Shown here: one piece after another, positions 1 to 8,287 of the stretch
Position numbering within the stretch: position 1 is the stretch's first letter
Layout of the letters: each line of letters begins with the position of its first letter
Assembly: GCA_003564735.1 (NCBI GenBank)
Contig: PXEK01000183.1
Location: 1-8,287, forward strand
Source: Cryomorphaceae bacterium
GTDB lineage: Bacteria; Bacteroidota; Bacteroidia; Flavobacteriales_G; Salibacteraceae
DNA length: 8,287 bases
Reading direction: 5' to 3'
Notes under the pieces: model-generated
What the model was told of the DNA's origin: nothing
Seen by the model: the letters and a program-made list of their open reading frames with translations, nothing else
The model's database searches: none
Made by a program: the position numbers and the translations under genes

Positions 1-422
1 CCCACCTTCATTATTTTTTGTTCAATGTCGTAGGTCATTCTCTTGTTCTCTTCCAAATAAGAAAATGTCCCCCCTAACGGAAGCTCCACTACATCTCCGC
101 TTGTCACCTTCAATTTATAGCTCACCGTAAACTCCTTCTCTTCGGGTAAATTCATCCAAATCACCTTCATTTGTCGGTTCTGAAAACTAAACGTAGCACC
201 ATGTAACTCTACCGGCTCAACCTCTACACCTTCAGGAAAACGGTATTGCAACTTAGCAAAACCCGCTACACCTCCCGTTTTCACGGTTAAATTCACGGTG
301 CATGTTCCCAACGAGTCTATTCGATCAGGAGCATCTTGTTCAATGGTCAAGCCCGAGGTGAAATACGAAGAAATTAGAAAGACCAACAATACTTTGAAAG
401 GGATGAGTATAAACTTGAACAT
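1..422 (-). CDS. Exported protein of unknown function, N-terminal part only (runs off left edge)
   Basis: An open frame starts at the ATG at 420-422 and stays open for 140 codons to the window edge, so the C-terminus is missing. It begins MFKFILIPFKVLLVFLISSY: one lysine, then about 16 hydrophobic residues, which reads as a signal peptide with likely cleavage around residues 20-25. The mature part alternates hydrophobic and polar residues like a beta-sandwich. It contains GFAKLQYRFPEGVEVEP (about residues 57-73), VIWMNLPEEKEFTVSYKL (about 87-104) and FSYLEENKR (about 118-126). From memory this FAK(L/F)Q / IWMxLP / FSY(I/L)EEN pattern recurs at the N-terminus of conserved Bacteroidota exported proteins of unknown role. 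An Ig-like or DUF11-like fold is my inference. No Shine-Dalgarno is visible; the leader is A-rich, as usual in this phylum. A -7 element lies 22 bp upstream. The function is not recognised. Confidence 0.75.
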   Translation of the reverse strand, partial: MFKFILIPFKVLLVFLISSYFTSGLTIEQDAPDRIDSLGTCTVNLTVKTGGVAGFAKLQYRFPEGVEVEPVELHGATFSFQNRQMKVIWMNLPEEKEFTVSYKLKVTSGDVVELPLGGTFSYLEENKRMTYDIEQKIMKV

Positions 423-443
423 GGTTTTTATTTTTGTTGATGA

Positions 444-451
444 CAAAGCTA
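444..451 (-). promoter_or_regulatory. Bacteroidota-type -7 promoter element for the exported-protein gene
   Basis: The minus strand reads TAGCTTTG, an exact match to the Bacteroidota -7 consensus TAnnTTTG, ending 21 bp before the ATG of the exported-protein gene. This would give a leader of roughly 15 nt. The only TTG upstream is 25 bp away, longer than the usual 19-21 bp, so the -33 element is weak or absent. It suggests the exported-protein gene is transcribed separately from ligA. Confidence 0.5.
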
Positions 452-652
452 TATGTTCACTTTATCCACATCTTTTCAACAAAATAAAAGTATGAACACT
501 ACCATGTGAATTTCTACACTCCTAAAATACAGCTCCATACAAAAAGAGTAGCATTTCAAATTGTTAATAACTTAGTTTCGTTATCGGGTATCCTCTTATG
601 CTCAAGATGAGCGCTTCAAGTCGAATTACCGACCTTTCAAGAATCGGCTAAG

Positions 653-673
653 TGTTGGGGGTTCTGACCAACA
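653..673 (-). terminator. Possible hairpin immediately after the ligA stop codon
   Basis: TGTTGG (653-658) and CCAACA (668-673) form a perfect 6-bp inverted repeat with a 9-nt loop, abutting the ligA TGA at 674-676. It is placed where a terminator or 3' stabiliser would be. On the minus strand, however, it is followed by mixed sequence (CTTAGCCGATTC), not a T-tract, so it is not a classical intrinsic terminator. The loop and right arm include the 11-bp word GGTTCTGACCA that recurs in this window. Confidence 0.25.
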
Positions 674-3531
<2,858 letters not shown>

Positions 3532-3580
3532 GGTGCGAATTTAGGAATACCAAGGGGAACGGAGGCGGGTTTGGGGAGGG

Positions 3581-3692
3581 ATGTTTAGGTGAGGAAGTGT
3601 AGAGTTGTTGAGTTGTAGAGGTGTGGAGGTGTGGAGGTGTAGAGATGTAGAGATGTAGAACTGTTGAATCGTTTAATCGTTGAACTGTTACA
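3581..3692. repeat. Degenerate 8-bp tandem repeat, about 14 units
   Basis: Read in steps of eight from 3581, the plus strand follows the consensus NTGTWGAR. Successive units include GTGTAGAG, TTGTAGAG, GTGTGGAG twice, GTGTAGAG, ATGTAGAG and ATGTAGAA, drifting to CTGTTGAA, TCGTTTAA and TCGTTGAA. The period holds without slippage for 112 bp while the sequence changes gradually, as expected from slippage amplification followed by mutation. The central TGT and the GA at positions 6-7 are best kept. The array begins about 50 bp upstream of the prmC GTG. From memory, similar 8-bp intergenic repeats occur in other Bacteroidota genomes. It does not encode a protein. Confidence 0.85.
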
Positions 3693-3693
3693 T

Positions 3694-3797
3694 CCGTTTG
3701 CTCATTCCATCTGCAAATGCCGTTTGCTCATTCCGTCTGTGAAAACCGTTTGCTCATTCCATCTGCAAATGCCGTTTGCTTATTCCGTCTGCAAAAA
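3694..3797. repeat. Four tandem copies of a 26-bp unit with internal inverted repeat
   Basis: The units are 3694-3719, 3720-3745, 3746-3771 and 3772-3797. All start CCGTTTGCT(C/T)ATTCC and end with variants of TCTGCAAA. Units 1 and 3 are identical over 26 bp. Units 2 and 4 differ from each other at three positions and share a G at unit position 16. This suggests that a two-unit block (52 bp) was duplicated. Units 1, 3 and 4 contain TTTGC and GCAAA separated by 11 bp, an inverted repeat; in unit 2 the right arm is degenerate (GTGAAA). Where it is intact, the right arm of one unit can also pair with the left arm of the next. There are no unique spacers, so this is not a CRISPR array. Confidence 0.92.
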
Positions 3798-3969
3798 CCG
3801 GCCGGTATTTAGATTGTGCCGACCGCAAGTTCATTTCATTTTTGGGAGGGTAATTGACAATGAATCTAAAATATACGGTTCTGCTTACGGACAGTTTATT
3901 CCACAACAGAACTCACGGCGAACAGCGCAGTACAATTCGGTACAGAAATATAAAAAGTTCAAAGAATGT

Positions 3970-3991
3970 TATTACTCGTTGGGGAGTAATA
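3970..3991 (-). terminator. 8-bp inverted repeat downstream of the small lysine-rich gene
   Basis: TATTACTC (3970-3977) and GAGTAATA (3984-3991) are perfectly complementary around a 6-nt loop. The hairpin lies about 30 bp beyond the stop codon of the gene ending at 4023, a fitting place for transcription termination or 3'-end protection. The stem is A/T-rich and the minus strand after it (ACATTCTTTG) has only a short T-run, so efficiency as an intrinsic terminator is doubtful. Confidence 0.4.
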
Positions 3992-4022
3992 TAGGGTTGT
4001 TGAGATTCCGAAGTGGTGTAAT

Positions 4023-4406
4023 CTACTTCTCCACTTTAACGAGCTCCAAGTCGAGTTTCATCTTTTCTACAAGATTCTCGAATCTGTCGGCGTTTTCAAT
4101 AGGTACCAAAAGAAAAAACTTACCTCTGTTTTGTTTGGCGTGCGAACCGAATAATATCCATTTTGCTACTTGGTCTTGAACATCTCTCTCGCGAACTTTA
4201 TTTTCAAACTCGTAAAAATTCATTTCATCGCCCTTGTAAGTGACCATATCCGGAACGAATTTTTTCATGGAGCCGTTGTAGCTTAATTCGGTAGGATTTT
4301 CATACCCCGAAAGTTTTGCTTTTATATCGTCGAATGACTTTTTATCCAGTTTTTTGACCAGTTTCTTAAGTATTCGTTCTTTCTTTTGAGTTGTTGATGT
4401 TGCCAT
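4023..4406 (-). CDS. Small lysine-rich protein of unknown function, possible PD-(D/E)XK-like core
   Basis: This 127-aa protein has no signal peptide or membrane segment and is probably cytoplasmic. The N-terminus (1-32) is strongly basic and likely helical. Residues 50-68 read FVPDMV, a short turn, then NFYEFE. They place P52-D53 at the end of one predicted strand and E66-x-E68 on the next, the spacing of a PD-(D/E)XK nuclease core but with glutamate in place of the usual lysine. A helix (about 75-92, DVQDQVAKWILFGSHA) and a strand (GKFFLLVP, 95-102) follow, again compatible with that fold. From memory, similar short proteins with a PD...YEIE pattern and a Q-x3-W helix exist in other Bacteroidota. 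The nuclease-fold idea is inference; binding without catalysis is equally possible. The start at 4404-4406 is supported by a perfect -7 element 24 bp upstream. It appears to be monocistronic. Confidence 0.85.
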   Translation of the reverse strand: MATSTTQKKERILKKLVKKLDKKSFDDIKAKLSGYENPTELSYNGSMKKFVPDMVTYKGDEMNFYEFENKVRERDVQDQVAKWILFGSHAKQNRGKFFLLVPIENADRFENLVEKMKLDLELVKVEK

Positions 4407-4430
4407 TTATCGCGTTGATTTTATCGGCTG

Positions 4431-4438
4431 CAAATATA
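4431..4438 (-). promoter_or_regulatory. Bacteroidota-type -7 promoter element for the small lysine-rich gene
   Basis: The minus strand reads TATATTTG, an exact match to TAnnTTTG, ending 24 bp before the ATG. That gives a leader of about 17 nt. A T-run with TTTGAC sits directly upstream and TTG occurs 12 bp upstream, but no TTG is found at the consensus distance of 19-21 bp. With the 128-bp gap to the racemase gene, this marks a new transcription unit. Confidence 0.6.
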
Positions 4439-4534
4439 GTCAAAAAAAGGCAACCCGACGAAGCACTCAAACTATTAAAAACAAATTGGTTATATATTTT
4501 CCACCTCAACGGGAAAGAGAAAAACATGCCACCG

Positions 4535-5605
4535 TCACACAATTATTTTCTCGATGTAAGTCGAATTTAGGAGACTTAGTGCGCCCATATACTTTAGCTT
4601 GAATGAAATTAGATCGCCCACCTTATAATTATTTTCATTTTCGCCCAAATCCAAAATCAGCATATCTGAACTCGCATTAGTTACACGAAGTGCTGAATCA
4701 TCCGGAATGATATAATCAGGGGAAATATCCAAGAGCCCCACATCAATGATTGCCCTAAACGATTTTTTGCCGTAATCTTCCTCATTTATTTCCGTTTCCT
4801 CGCCCGCTACGTTGGCCTGCATACTGCCTATAGGAACCACCGGCTTTTCAATGAGCTCTATAATTTCGGTAAACAACTTTATTACCCCTTGTTCCATTTC
4901 GGGAATAGGGCTCTCATCTAGCAAGTTATTCCCAAAATAGAGCGTCTCCCCCATTCTAAAATGGTTGATGGCTTTGGGTAATCTGTTTTGCAAAATAAAG
5001 GGAAACACGACTGAAGTACCCCCTGTGACCCATGGGATTTCACGGTCAAACTTTGCCTCAATTAACTGCTTATATAAACTCAACTGTACGAGTTTATCCT
5101 CTGAGGGCATTACTCCGTGCAAGCAGTTGAGATTGGCTCCGATTCCCGTAATCTTTATTTTGGGGCGTTTAAAAACCGCCGCATAAAAATCAACTACCTT
5201 ATCACCCATCACACCTTCGCGCAAGTCGCCGAGTTCAATCATAATAATCACCTTATGCAGCTTATCTTGTCGCACCGCCTCGGCCGAAAGCATTTTTATG
5301 GTTTCGTATTCAGAATTGAAACTCGCATCAGCATATCTCACAATATCGCTGATACTTCGCTTAGCGGGGGGCTTTATGTAAACGGTTTGCACACTTTCAT
5401 CAATATCCTTGACCTTCCTCAGGTTAGAAATTCGTGAGTCGCACACCTCTTTTATACCCAGCTTAATCACTTCATTGAGGTATTCCTGATTTCCGCAAAG
5501 CAACTTGGTTACAATAGCCCACTCTATGCCTCTTTTTTGGAAAGCTATGTTCAAGAACTCATAGTTATGCTTCAATTTATCACGATATAACTTAATGTAT
5601 GCCAT
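4535..5605 (-). CDS. Fold-type III PLP-dependent amino-acid racemase, Orr/YhfX-like
   Basis: This 356-aa protein belongs to the alanine racemase N-terminal-barrel superfamily but to its ornithine/alanine racemase (Orr, YhfX-like) branch rather than classical Alr. The PLP lysine is K34 in IVTKLLCG (31-38). Other family signatures are ELGDLREG (124-131), GIGANLNC (154-161, phosphate side of the barrel), GGTS (195-198) and NHFRMGETLYFG (214-225). The C-terminal domain has FRAIIDVG (283-290), ASSDMLILDLG (311-321), YKVGD (327-331) and a tail reading MGALSLLNSTYIEK (340-353), the pattern I know from this family. It should interconvert L- and D-forms of an amino acid. Known relatives act on ornithine, but the substrate here cannot be inferred. 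It lies 17 bp downstream of alr and is probably the last gene of the operon. No terminator is evident in the 128 bp after it. Confidence 0.85.
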   Translation of the reverse strand: MAYIKLYRDKLKHNYEFLNIAFQKRGIEWAIVTKLLCGNQEYLNEVIKLGIKEVCDSRISNLRKVKDIDESVQTVYIKPPAKRSISDIVRYADASFNSEYETIKMLSAEAVRQDKLHKVIIMIELGDLREGVMGDKVVDFYAAVFKRPKIKITGIGANLNCLHGVMPSEDKLVQLSLYKQLIEAKFDREIPWVTGGTSVVFPFILQNRLPKAINHFRMGETLYFGNNLLDESPIPEMEQGVIKLFTEIIELIEKPVVPIGSMQANVAGEETEINEEDYGKKSFRAIIDVGLLDISPDYIIPDDSALRVTNASSDMLILDLGENENNYKVGDLISFKLKYMGALSLLNSTYIEKIIV

Positions 5606-5622
5606 AATACCAAATTGTTAAG

Positions 5623-6774
5623 CTAAGGTACAACTTTTCTTGGAATATCAGCCGGAATGCGAGTGAGTAATTCATAATTCAATCTATTGCTCAGCTCGCC
5701 GAATGCCGATACCGACACCTCCAATTCGCCCTGATTTCCTATTATAACAACCTCATCGCCCCGTTTAATGTTTTCGCAGCCGGTAATATCCACCAGCAGC
5801 GCGTTCATATTTACGAGTCCCACAACGCTCAGCCGTTGCCCGCCAATAAGCACACGCCCTAAATTACTCAGCGATCTGCTAAACCCGTGGTGATACCCTA
5901 CCGGTACAGCAGCCAGCCGCATATCTTGTTGAGCCAGAAAAGTCATTCCGTAACCGATATATTCTCCCTTATTCACATTTTTCAAGCTCATAACCGTTGA
6001 TTTCCAAGTAATCAATCGTTTCAACGGGTCGGCATGTATGTCGTTTTTTGAAGTGTACTCCACCAGCGTTTCGGTACTGGGCCAAAAGCCGTATTGTAAA
6101 ATACCCACCCTCACCAAATCCATCTGCGTATCCTTATAACGTATTACCGCTGCGGAGCAGGCCGTATGTTTGTACTCGGGCTTAAGCCCTTGCTTTTCGA
6201 AAAACTTACACCAGCTTTTAAACGCACTTTTTTGCTTTTTAATACGCACATAGTTCGCTAAACTCTCTGCTCCCGCAAAGTGAGTACACAGTCCCTTAAG
6301 TAAGTAGTGCTCTTTGTTTTTGGTCAGAACCTCAACCAACTGCTTCATCTCTTCCGGCTCATATCCCGTACGATTCATTCCCGTTTCCAGCTCCACGTGA
6401 ATTTTTGCTTTTACGCCCACTTGTCGCGCCATTTCAATGATTTTGTGGAGTCGGTCCAAATCAAAAACAAAACACTCAATCCCGCTACGTACGCACCATT
6501 CCAAGGCCTCATCGGCAATCATGCCCATAATCATGATATCGGGTTTACGGGTGGCCGACTTCATTACGCGAAGGGCTTCATCGGCGCTGAAGACAGAGAA
6601 GTGATCTATGCCGTTTCTCTCGGCCAGGGGAACATAAACCTCAATTCCGTGACCGTAAGCGTTGCCCTTGACCACAGATGACAGCCTCACCCCGTCTTTG
6701 AGTCTGTCCCTTAAAAAGGAAATATTTTTTTGAAGTGCGGCTTCACTAATTTCTATATGTGAGGGGTGCAGCAT
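5623..6774 (-). CDS. alr: Alanine racemase family protein (stand-alone, Bacteroidota-type variant)
   Basis: This 383-aa fold-type III PLP racemase has normal Alr length and architecture: a TIM-barrel (about 1-240) and a C-terminal beta domain. The Schiff-base lysine is K36 in SVVKGNAYGHG (33-43). R135 lies in GMNRTG, H165 in THFAG, R222 in VRVGI (the pyridine-nitrogen arginine), Y228 in the following QYG, and the catalytic tyrosine from the partner subunit is Y275 in GYGMTF. Two positions differ from textbook Alr: GYADG is GYHHG (293-297), and the MD of the CMDQ motif is MN (323-324). Similar variants, as I recall, form a Bacteroidota subgroup. Many Bacteroidota carry their cell-wall alanine racemase fused to MurF, so this separate copy may have another or broader substrate; that is inference. 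It starts 4 bp after the amidohydrolase stop, indicating co-translation. Confidence 0.9.
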   Translation of the reverse strand: MLHPSHIEISEAALQKNISFLRDRLKDGVRLSSVVKGNAYGHGIEVYVPLAERNGIDHFSVFSADEALRVMKSATRKPDIMIMGMIADEALEWCVRSGIECFVFDLDRLHKIIEMARQVGVKAKIHVELETGMNRTGYEPEEMKQLVEVLTKNKEHYLLKGLCTHFAGAESLANYVRIKKQKSAFKSWCKFFEKQGLKPEYKHTACSAAVIRYKDTQMDLVRVGILQYGFWPSTETLVEYTSKNDIHADPLKRLITWKSTVMSLKNVNKGEYIGYGMTFLAQQDMRLAAVPVGYHHGFSRSLSNLGRVLIGGQRLSVVGLVNMNALLVDITGCENIKRGDEVVIIGNQGELEVSVSAFGELSNRLNYELLTRIPADIPRKVVP

Positions 6775-6778
6775 ACCG

Positions 6779-7927
6779 TTATTTTAAAACCTCCTTACTA
6801 ATGCCGTAAAACATTTTGAGTCCGGTTTCGATTAATTCATCGGGGAAATCGAAATCGGGATTATGTAATGCCGGTTGATTGCGTCCCGAGCCCAAACCAA
6901 ACATTGCGCCGTTATACTTATTGGTGAACTCGCCGTAATCTTCGCCCCACTTAAACGGATACGAAATTTCACGAGTATTCAAATCCGCATGCCGAGCAGC
7001 TTTTTTTATGATGTCCACGGCCTCTTCGCTATTCACATTCGCCGTAAACTTTTCGGTTTCCTCAATCTCCGTTTCTACGTTATACTCCTTTGAAACCTCT
7101 TCAATAATTTGTTTCAGTTTACCGCTGAGTTCCTCCATCACATCATTGGAAAAAGAACGCAGCGTGAGTCTCAAATCACCGCATCCGGCCGATACGCCGT
7201 AAGCTCCGCGCTCACCAAGCTTCATATAAACGGGAGTGATCAAACAAAAATCCTTTTCACAAGGATCGGTTTGGGTAATACTTTTCGATTTTTCTAAAAT
7301 CCCCGAAATTACGTAAGCCGGGTTAATTCCCTTTTCGGGTTCGGCGGCATGAGAGGTTTTTCCCCTCATTTTAATGATCAAACTTTTTGCGGCTGCCGTA
7401 AACGTGCCGGTTTTATGCACTACATCATGCATATCGAAACCCGGCAGATTATGTAGGGCAAAAACATAATCGGGCTCAAATTTTTTAAATTTTGAATCGT
7501 TCAAAACGGAAATTGCTCCCCTGCCGTCTTCCTCGGCGGGTTGAAACAGTAGAATAACCCTGCCCTTTTGCGGACGATTCTCAGCGAACAATCGCGACAG
7601 ACCCGCCACAATAGTCATGTGGCCGTCATGACCGCACTTATGGGATACTCCGGGATTGCGGGAAACGTAAGAAAAGTCGTTCACCTCGTCAATAGGCAGC
7701 GCGTCCAACTCGGCACGAAAGTGAATAACCGGTCCGTCTTCAGCCCCGTTAAAACCAATAGCCAAACCCGTTTCACCCAACATGTAAATATTGTCGGGTT
7801 CACACGGTCTAATGTAATTTAATAGTCTGTCACGCGTTTCATATTCCTCGCCCGAGAGTTCGGGGTATTGATGAATTTCTCGACGCAACGCTTTGAGTTC
7901 TTTCAACAGCGATTGAGATATTTCCAT
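6779..7927 (-). CDS. M20-family (M20D-like) metal-dependent amidohydrolase
   Basis: This 382-aa enzyme belongs to the amidohydrolase group that includes hippurate hydrolase, IAA-amino-acid hydrolase and N-acetyldiaminopimelate deacetylase; it removes an acyl group from an N-acylated amino acid or cleaves a small peptide. The metal-binding set is visible: C98 and H100 in HKCGHDGHM (96-104), E132/E133 in FQPAEEDGRGA (128-138), H159 in ALHNLPG and H355 in PALHNPDFDFP. The lid/dimerisation domain (about 175-290) carries GKTSHAAEPEKGINPA (189-204) with the conserved H193. The usual RADxDALP is RAELDALP (71-78). There is no signal peptide, so it is cytosolic. The substrate is not predictable. It lies 44 bp after the GNAT gene and 4 bp before alr, with no TAnnTTTG element in the 44 bp, so it is probably co-transcribed with both. 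Confidence 0.93.
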   Translation of the reverse strand: MEISQSLLKELKALRREIHQYPELSGEEYETRDRLLNYIRPCEPDNIYMLGETGLAIGFNGAEDGPVIHFRAELDALPIDEVNDFSYVSRNPGVSHKCGHDGHMTIVAGLSRLFAENRPQKGRVILLFQPAEEDGRGAISVLNDSKFKKFEPDYVFALHNLPGFDMHDVVHKTGTFTAAAKSLIIKMRGKTSHAAEPEKGINPAYVISGILEKSKSITQTDPCEKDFCLITPVYMKLGERGAYGVSAGCGDLRLTLRSFSNDVMEELSGKLKQIIEEVSKEYNVETEIEETEKFTANVNSEEAVDIIKKAARHADLNTREISYPFKWGEDYGEFTNKYNGAMFGLGSGRNQPALHNPDFDFPDELIETGLKMFYGISKEVLK

Positions 7928-7971
7928 TATGGGAGTGATATTAGAATTTATGTAATTTGCTCCGGAAAAAA

Positions 7972-8287
7972 CTATTTTCTCTTGTATCGCATTTCCAAGT
8001 ACGGATTGGTAAAGCCCACCTTTTCGTAGAGGAATTTGGCAGGATTATCTTCTTCTACGTGAAGCGCAACATCTCCCTTACACAGTTTAAGGGCGTTTTC
8101 CATCAATTGTTTTCCCACGCCTTTACCTCTTTGATCGTGATGCACAGCAATGTAAACCAGAATATTCTCGGGAATATAGCCGCCCATTCCCGTTTCATTC
8201 ACTACCACTGCGCCCTTGATTTCCTTATCTTCCAGACCCAACAGAATAAAGCCGCCACGGTCAAACACATAATCCAAGCAGCGCTGA
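7972..8287 (-). CDS. GNAT-family N-acetyltransferase, 5' end outside window
   Basis: The frame is open from the right edge to a TAG at 7972-7974, giving 105 codons. A TTG at 8275-8277 could serve as a start, but the frame continues upstream without a stop and the N-terminal strand and helices of the fold are missing, so I treat the gene as truncated by the window. The acetyl-CoA-binding motif A is clear: NILVYIAVHHDQRGKGVGKQ, with the Q/R-x-x-G-x-G pyrophosphate loop (QRGKGVG), followed by LMENALKLC. Motif B is LHVEEDNPAKFLYEKVGF, which is typical. It should acetylate an amine of a small molecule or protein; the acceptor is unknown. It heads the visible part of the amidohydrolase-racemase run, 44 bp upstream. 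Confidence 0.9.
   Translation of the reverse strand, partial: QRCLDYVFDRGGFILLGLEDKEIKGAVVVNETGMGGYIPENILVYIAVHHDQRGKGVGKQLMENALKLCKGDVALHVEEDNPAKFLYEKVGFTNPYLEMRYKRK

Larger units (their letters stand above)
423..673. other. Intergenic region between ligA and the exported-protein gene
   Basis: This 251-bp, A/T-rich stretch has no credible ORF; the short plus-strand frame at 298-495 overlaps the real minus-strand gene and lacks any domain pattern. It contains a hairpin next to the ligA stop (653-673), a small 4-bp inverted repeat GCTC/GAGC near 600-612, and the -7 element at 444-451. I see no tRNA-like fold and no hairpin followed by a T-tract, so the end of the prmC-ligA transcript is not marked by a classical terminator. 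Confidence 0.5.
3532..4022. other. Gene-free repeat-rich intergenic region
   Basis: About 490 bp separate the prmC start from the end of the small lysine-rich gene. From the prmC side they hold a G-rich patch (3554-3580), about fourteen degenerate 8-bp tandem units (3581-3692), four 26-bp tandem units (3694-3797), a 10-bp palindrome ACCGGCCGGT (3797-3806), roughly 160 bp of unremarkable A/T-rich sequence, and an 8-bp inverted repeat (3970-3991). The single long plus-strand frame (3664-4179) crosses the repeats and runs into the opposing gene; I consider it spurious. The minus-strand frames are broken by stops. Confidence 0.7.

Noticed and set aside
598..613. GCTC/GAGC hairpin as ligA terminator
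   Set aside because: The stem is only 4 bp and no T-tract follows on the minus strand.
3694..3797. CRISPR array
   Set aside because: The repeats abut directly with no unique spacers, and there are no cas genes in the window.
3797..3806. Palindrome ACCGGCCGGT as a regulatory operator
   Set aside because: It is a perfect 10-bp palindrome but lies far from any promoter I can identify, and short CG-rich palindromes arise by chance; no support for a function.
3664..4179. 171-aa plus-strand open frame across the repeat region
   Set aside because: It is read through the 26-bp repeats, whose period is not a multiple of three, lacks any domain pattern and overlaps the well-supported opposing gene at 4023-4406.
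7928..7971. Promoter or terminator between the GNAT gene and the amidohydrolase
   Set aside because: There is a T-run right after the GNAT stop, but no hairpin precedes it, and no TAnnTTTG element is present in the 44-bp gap.
8275..8277. TTG as true start of the GNAT gene
   Set aside because: The frame stays open to the window edge and the N-terminal part of the GNAT fold would be missing; a start beyond the window is more likely.

Overview
The window looks like chromosomal DNA of a Bacteroidota member, probably of the Flavobacteriia/Cytophagia type. This rests on three things: exact or near-exact TAnnTTTG -7 promoter elements, A/T-rich leaders without Shine-Dalgarno sequences, and protein variants that resemble Bacteroidota families as I remember them. 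All eight genes I can support are on the minus strand, so transcription runs from high to low coordinates. There are no rRNA or tRNA genes, insertion sequences, integrases or CRISPR arrays.

Right part (8287 to 4535): a tight four-gene run. It holds a GNAT acetyltransferase whose start lies outside the window, an M20-family amidohydrolase, a stand-alone fold-type III alanine racemase and a second, divergent fold-type III racemase of the ornithine/alanine (Orr/YhfX-like) kind. Gaps are 44, 4 and 17 bp and no internal promoter is evident, so it is probably one transcript. Hydrolysis of N-acyl amino acids or peptides followed by racemisation is a plausible shared theme, making this a candidate D-amino-acid module. 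The substrates cannot be read from sequence.

Middle (4534 to 3532): a small lysine-rich protein of unknown function sits under its own clear promoter (-7 element TATATTTG). It may have a degenerate PD-(D/E)XK-like core. Below it is a gene-free stretch of about 490 bp. This contains an 8-bp inverted repeat, four tandem copies of a 26-bp unit, about fourteen degenerate 8-bp tandem units and a G-rich patch just upstream of prmC.

Left part (3531 to 1): prmC (release-factor glutamine methyltransferase, GTG start) overlaps ligA (NAD-dependent DNA ligase) by 4 bp in an ATGA junction. A 251-bp intergenic region follows, then the start of a secreted protein with its own -7 element that runs off the left edge.

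PrmC and LigA are ordinary housekeeping genes. The parts most worth a second look are the paired racemases with the amidohydrolase, the double tandem-repeat locus, the small possible nuclease-fold protein and an 11-bp word present four times.
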